Assembly: GCA_022511485.1 (NCBI GenBank)
Contig: JAFLUJ010000320.1
Span: 1-6,965, forward strand
DNA: 6,965 nt
Direction: 5' to 3'
Origin: Oscillospiraceae bacterium
GTDB taxonomy: Bacteria; Bacillota; Clostridia; Oscillospirales; Ruminococcaceae
Of the stretch, positions 4,956 through 6,965 are shown one piece after another (position 1 is the first letter of the stretch; each line of letters opens with the position of its first letter). The notes beneath the pieces are model-generated. The model had not been told where the DNA came from and searched no databases. It saw nothing but the letters and a program-made list of their open reading frames with translations. Both the position numbers and the translations under genes were made by a program.

Positions 4956-6965
4956 ATGGGTATTTTTGACGGTCTTTTCGGAAGCTACAGTAAAAGAGAG
5001 CTTGCTAAAATTGAACCGATAAAAAACCGGGTGCTGAACCTTGAAGATGAATATGCTGCAATGTCAGAGGAAACTCTTAAGTCTCAGACTGGTATATTAA
5101 AGAAAAGACTTGCTGACGGTGAGACGCTTGATGATATACTTCCGGAGGCTCTTGCTACGGTTCGTGAGGCTGCATGGCGCGTTCTGGGAAAAAAGCCCTT
5201 TCCTGTTCAGATCATAGGCGCTATTGTTCTTAATCAGGGTCGTATCGCTGAAATGAGAACAGGTGAAGGTAAAACTCTGGTTGCCTGCTGTGCTTCTTAT
5301 CTCTGTGCTCTGGAGGGCAAGGGTGTTCATGTTGTAACTGTAAATGATTACCTTGCTAAGTTCCAGTCTGAGGAAATGGGTAAGGTCTACCGTTATATGG
5401 GTCTTACTATTGGATGTATCCTCCATGACCTGAATAATGATGAGCGTCGGGCGGCTTATAACTGCGACATTACTTACGGTACAAACAACGAGTTCGGTTT
5501 TGACTATCTCCGTGATAACATGGTAATATATAAGAGCGAAAAGGTTCAGCGTGAACACCATTTCGCAATTGTGGATGAGGTAGACTCTATCCTTATAGAC
5601 GAAGCGAGAACGCCGCTTATCATTTCCGGTAAGGGAGATAAATCCACAGAGCTTTACACCCTGGCGGACAAATTTGCCAAGGGTCTGAAGCCTTATGTAG
5701 TTGTAGAAATGGACAACAAGGTAGATCAGGAGGAAGCTTCTGAAAACTGCGACTATATCATAGATGAAAAGGCTAAGACTGCTACTATCACAAGACAGGG
5801 TGTTAAAAAGGCTGAGAAGTACTTCAATGTCATCAACCTGTACGACGCTGAAAACTCTACTCTGCTGCACCATGTAAATCAGGCGCTTAAAGCAAACGGC
5901 GTCATGAAGCTTGACATAGACTATGTTGTCAAGGACGGCGAGGTAATCATCGTTGATGAATTTACCGGACGTCTTATGATGGGACGCCGTTTCAATGACG
6001 GTCTGCACCAGGCTATTGAGGCTAAGGAGGGTGTAAAGGTCGCTCATGAATCCAAGACGCTGGCAAGTATTACTTTCCAGAACTACTTCCGTCTGTATAC
6101 AAGGCTCTCCGGTATGACCGGTACTGGTATGACGGAAGAAGAGGAGTTCAAGGAGATCTACAAGCTGGACGTAATTGAGATCCCTACGAACCGTCCTGTT
6201 CAGCGTATAGACCACTCCGATGTTGTTTTCAAGACAGAGCATGGAAAATTTCTGGCGGCTATACGTCAGATAGAGGAATGTCATGCAAAGGGTCAGCCTG
6301 TGCTTGTTGGTACAGTTTCCATTGAAAAATCTGAGATACTTTCTACTATGCTTTCCAGAAAGGGTATCAAGCATAACGTTCTTAACGCAAAGCAGCATGA
6401 AAGAGAAGCGGAGATCGTTGCTCAGGCAGGAAAATACGGTGCGGTAACTATCGCAACGAATATGGCAGGTCGTGGTACGGATATTATTCTGGGCGGTAAC
6501 GCCGAATTTATGGCTAAGGCTCAGATGAGAAAGCAGGGAATGGAAGAAGCTCTTATCAACGAGGCTGTAAGCTATGCTGAAACAGATGATGAAGAGATTC
6601 TTGAAGCAAGAAAGACTTACAGGGAGCTTTACGATAAATACAGTGAAGAGATCAAGGAAAAGGCTGAAAAGGTAAAGGAAGCAGGCGGTCTGTTCATTCT
6701 TGGTACAGAGAGACATGAATCCCGTCGTATCGACAATCAGCTCCGCGGACGTGCCGGACGTCAGGGCGACGTGGGAGAAAGCCGTTTCTTCCTGTCACTT
6801 GAAGACGATCTTATGCGTCTTTTCGGCGGTGACAGGATCACCGGCATGATGGAGGCTTTCAAGGTCGAGGAAGATATGCCTATTGAAGCCAAGATGCTTA
6901 CTAAGGTAATTGAATCCTCCCAGAAAAAGGTCGAGGGCAGAAACTTCGCTATACGTAAGAACGTT
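4956..6965 (+). CDS. secA: Preprotein translocase subunit SecA (3' end off window)
   Basis: The first 670 codons of SecA, the cytoplasmic and membrane-associated ATPase that drives unfolded preproteins through SecYEG. Visible landmarks: N-terminal MGIFDGLFG; Walker A MRTGEGKT (100-107, Lys106); VVTVNDYLA; YGTNNEFGFDYLRDNM; Walker B DEVD (207-210, catalytic Glu208) followed by SILIDEARTPLIISG. The preprotein cross-linking region follows (about 225-370, including IVDEFTGRLMMGRR). The second ATPase half has SGMTGT (385-390), MAGRGTD (503-509) and the arginine-rich QLRGRAGRQGD (595-605). The frame stays open to the window edge. About 170-250 residues are missing: the remaining helical wing and scaffold parts, the two-helix finger and any C-terminal zinc-binding tail. 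A few conserved spots are altered: MTGTGM where MTGTA is usual, GDVGES where GDPGSS is usual, and AKFQSEEM where A(R/K)RDxExM is usual. All catalytic residues in view are intact. With one SecA in view, SecA1 is assumed over SecA2. A structured leader precedes it. Confidence 0.97.
   Translation, partial: MGIFDGLFGSYSKRELAKIEPIKNRVLNLEDEYAAMSEETLKSQTGILKKRLADGETLDDILPEALATVREAAWRVLGKKPFPVQIIGAIVLNQGRIAEMRTGEGKTLVACCASYLCALEGKGVHVVTVNDYLAKFQSEEMGKVYRYMGLTIGCILHDLNNDERRAAYNCDITYGTNNEFGFDYLRDNMVIYKSEKVQREHHFAIVDEVDSILIDEARTPLIISGKGDKSTELYTLADKFAKGLKPYVVVEMDNKVDQEEASENCDYIIDEKAKTATITRQGVKKAEKYFNVINLYDAENSTLLHHVNQALKANGVMKLDIDYVVKDGEVIIVDEFTGRLMMGRRFNDGLHQAIEAKEGVKVAHESKTLASITFQNYFRLYTRLSGMTGTGMTEEEEFKEIYKLDVIEIPTNRPVQRIDHSDVVFKTEHGKFLAAIRQIEECHAKGQPVLVGTVSIEKSEILSTMLSRKGIKHNVLNAKQHEREAEIVAQAGKYGAVTIATNMAGRGTDIILGGNAEFMAKAQMRKQGMEEALINEAVSYAETDDEEILEARKTYRELYDKYSEEIKEKAEKVKEAGGLFILGTERHESRRIDNQLRGRAGRQGDVGESRFFLSLEDDLMRLFGGDRITGMMEAFKVEEDMPIEAKMLTKVIESSQKKVEGRNFAIRKNV

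Noticed and set aside
5097..6716. A 539-codon open frame antisense to secA on the minus strand
   Set aside because: It lies entirely within secA, has Ser/Leu/Phe/Val-rich composition typical of antisense translation of a well-biased gene, and shows no recognisable domain. Its length reflects secA codon usage.

Overview
The window looks like chromosomal DNA from a low-to-moderate GC Gram-positive anaerobe of the Clostridia, most like a Ruminococcus-type gut or rumen bacterium. This is a judgement from protein style: a LacI-type sensor with no DNA-binding domain and a FxPLHFxDRCFGY-type module, a zinc-ribbon/TM/repeat protein, and the SecA sequence. AT-rich intergenic DNA, strong GGAGG ribosome binding sites and consensus sigma-A promoters agree. 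No rRNA, tRNA, CRISPR array, transposase or phage gene is visible.

Layout. (1) 1-1422, minus strand: the first 474 codons of a cytoplasmic protein with a LacI/periplasmic-binding-protein-like ligand domain but no N-terminal helix-turn-helix. It then has a second sensory-type region and a short coiled coil that runs off the left edge. By family resemblance the missing C-terminus is probably a GGDEF (diguanylate cyclase) domain. (2) 1423-1775: an AT-rich divergent intergenic region with candidate promoters for both flanking genes. (3) 1776-3017, plus strand: a 413-residue 12-TM MFS transporter that resembles the fucose-permease (FHS) branch. (4) 3039-4499, minus strand, convergent with the transporter: a membrane protein with an N-terminal four-cysteine zinc ribbon, one TM helix, a long TPR-like repeat region and a C-terminal beta-type domain. 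(5) 4500-4955: an intergenic region holding a textbook TTGACA-17-TATAAT promoter, followed by five close-packed perfect hairpins. (6) 4956-6965, plus strand: the first 670 codons of secA, the Sec preprotein translocase ATPase, cut by the right edge.

Working together. The sensor and transporter are divergently transcribed neighbours and may form a small ligand-sensing/uptake module, but this rests on position only. The zinc-ribbon protein and secA are divergent across a shared intergenic region, and nothing ties their functions together. The most unusual part is the secA upstream region: the perfect promoter lies before the hairpin array, so the secA mRNA should carry a leader of about 245 nt made largely of stacked stem-loops.
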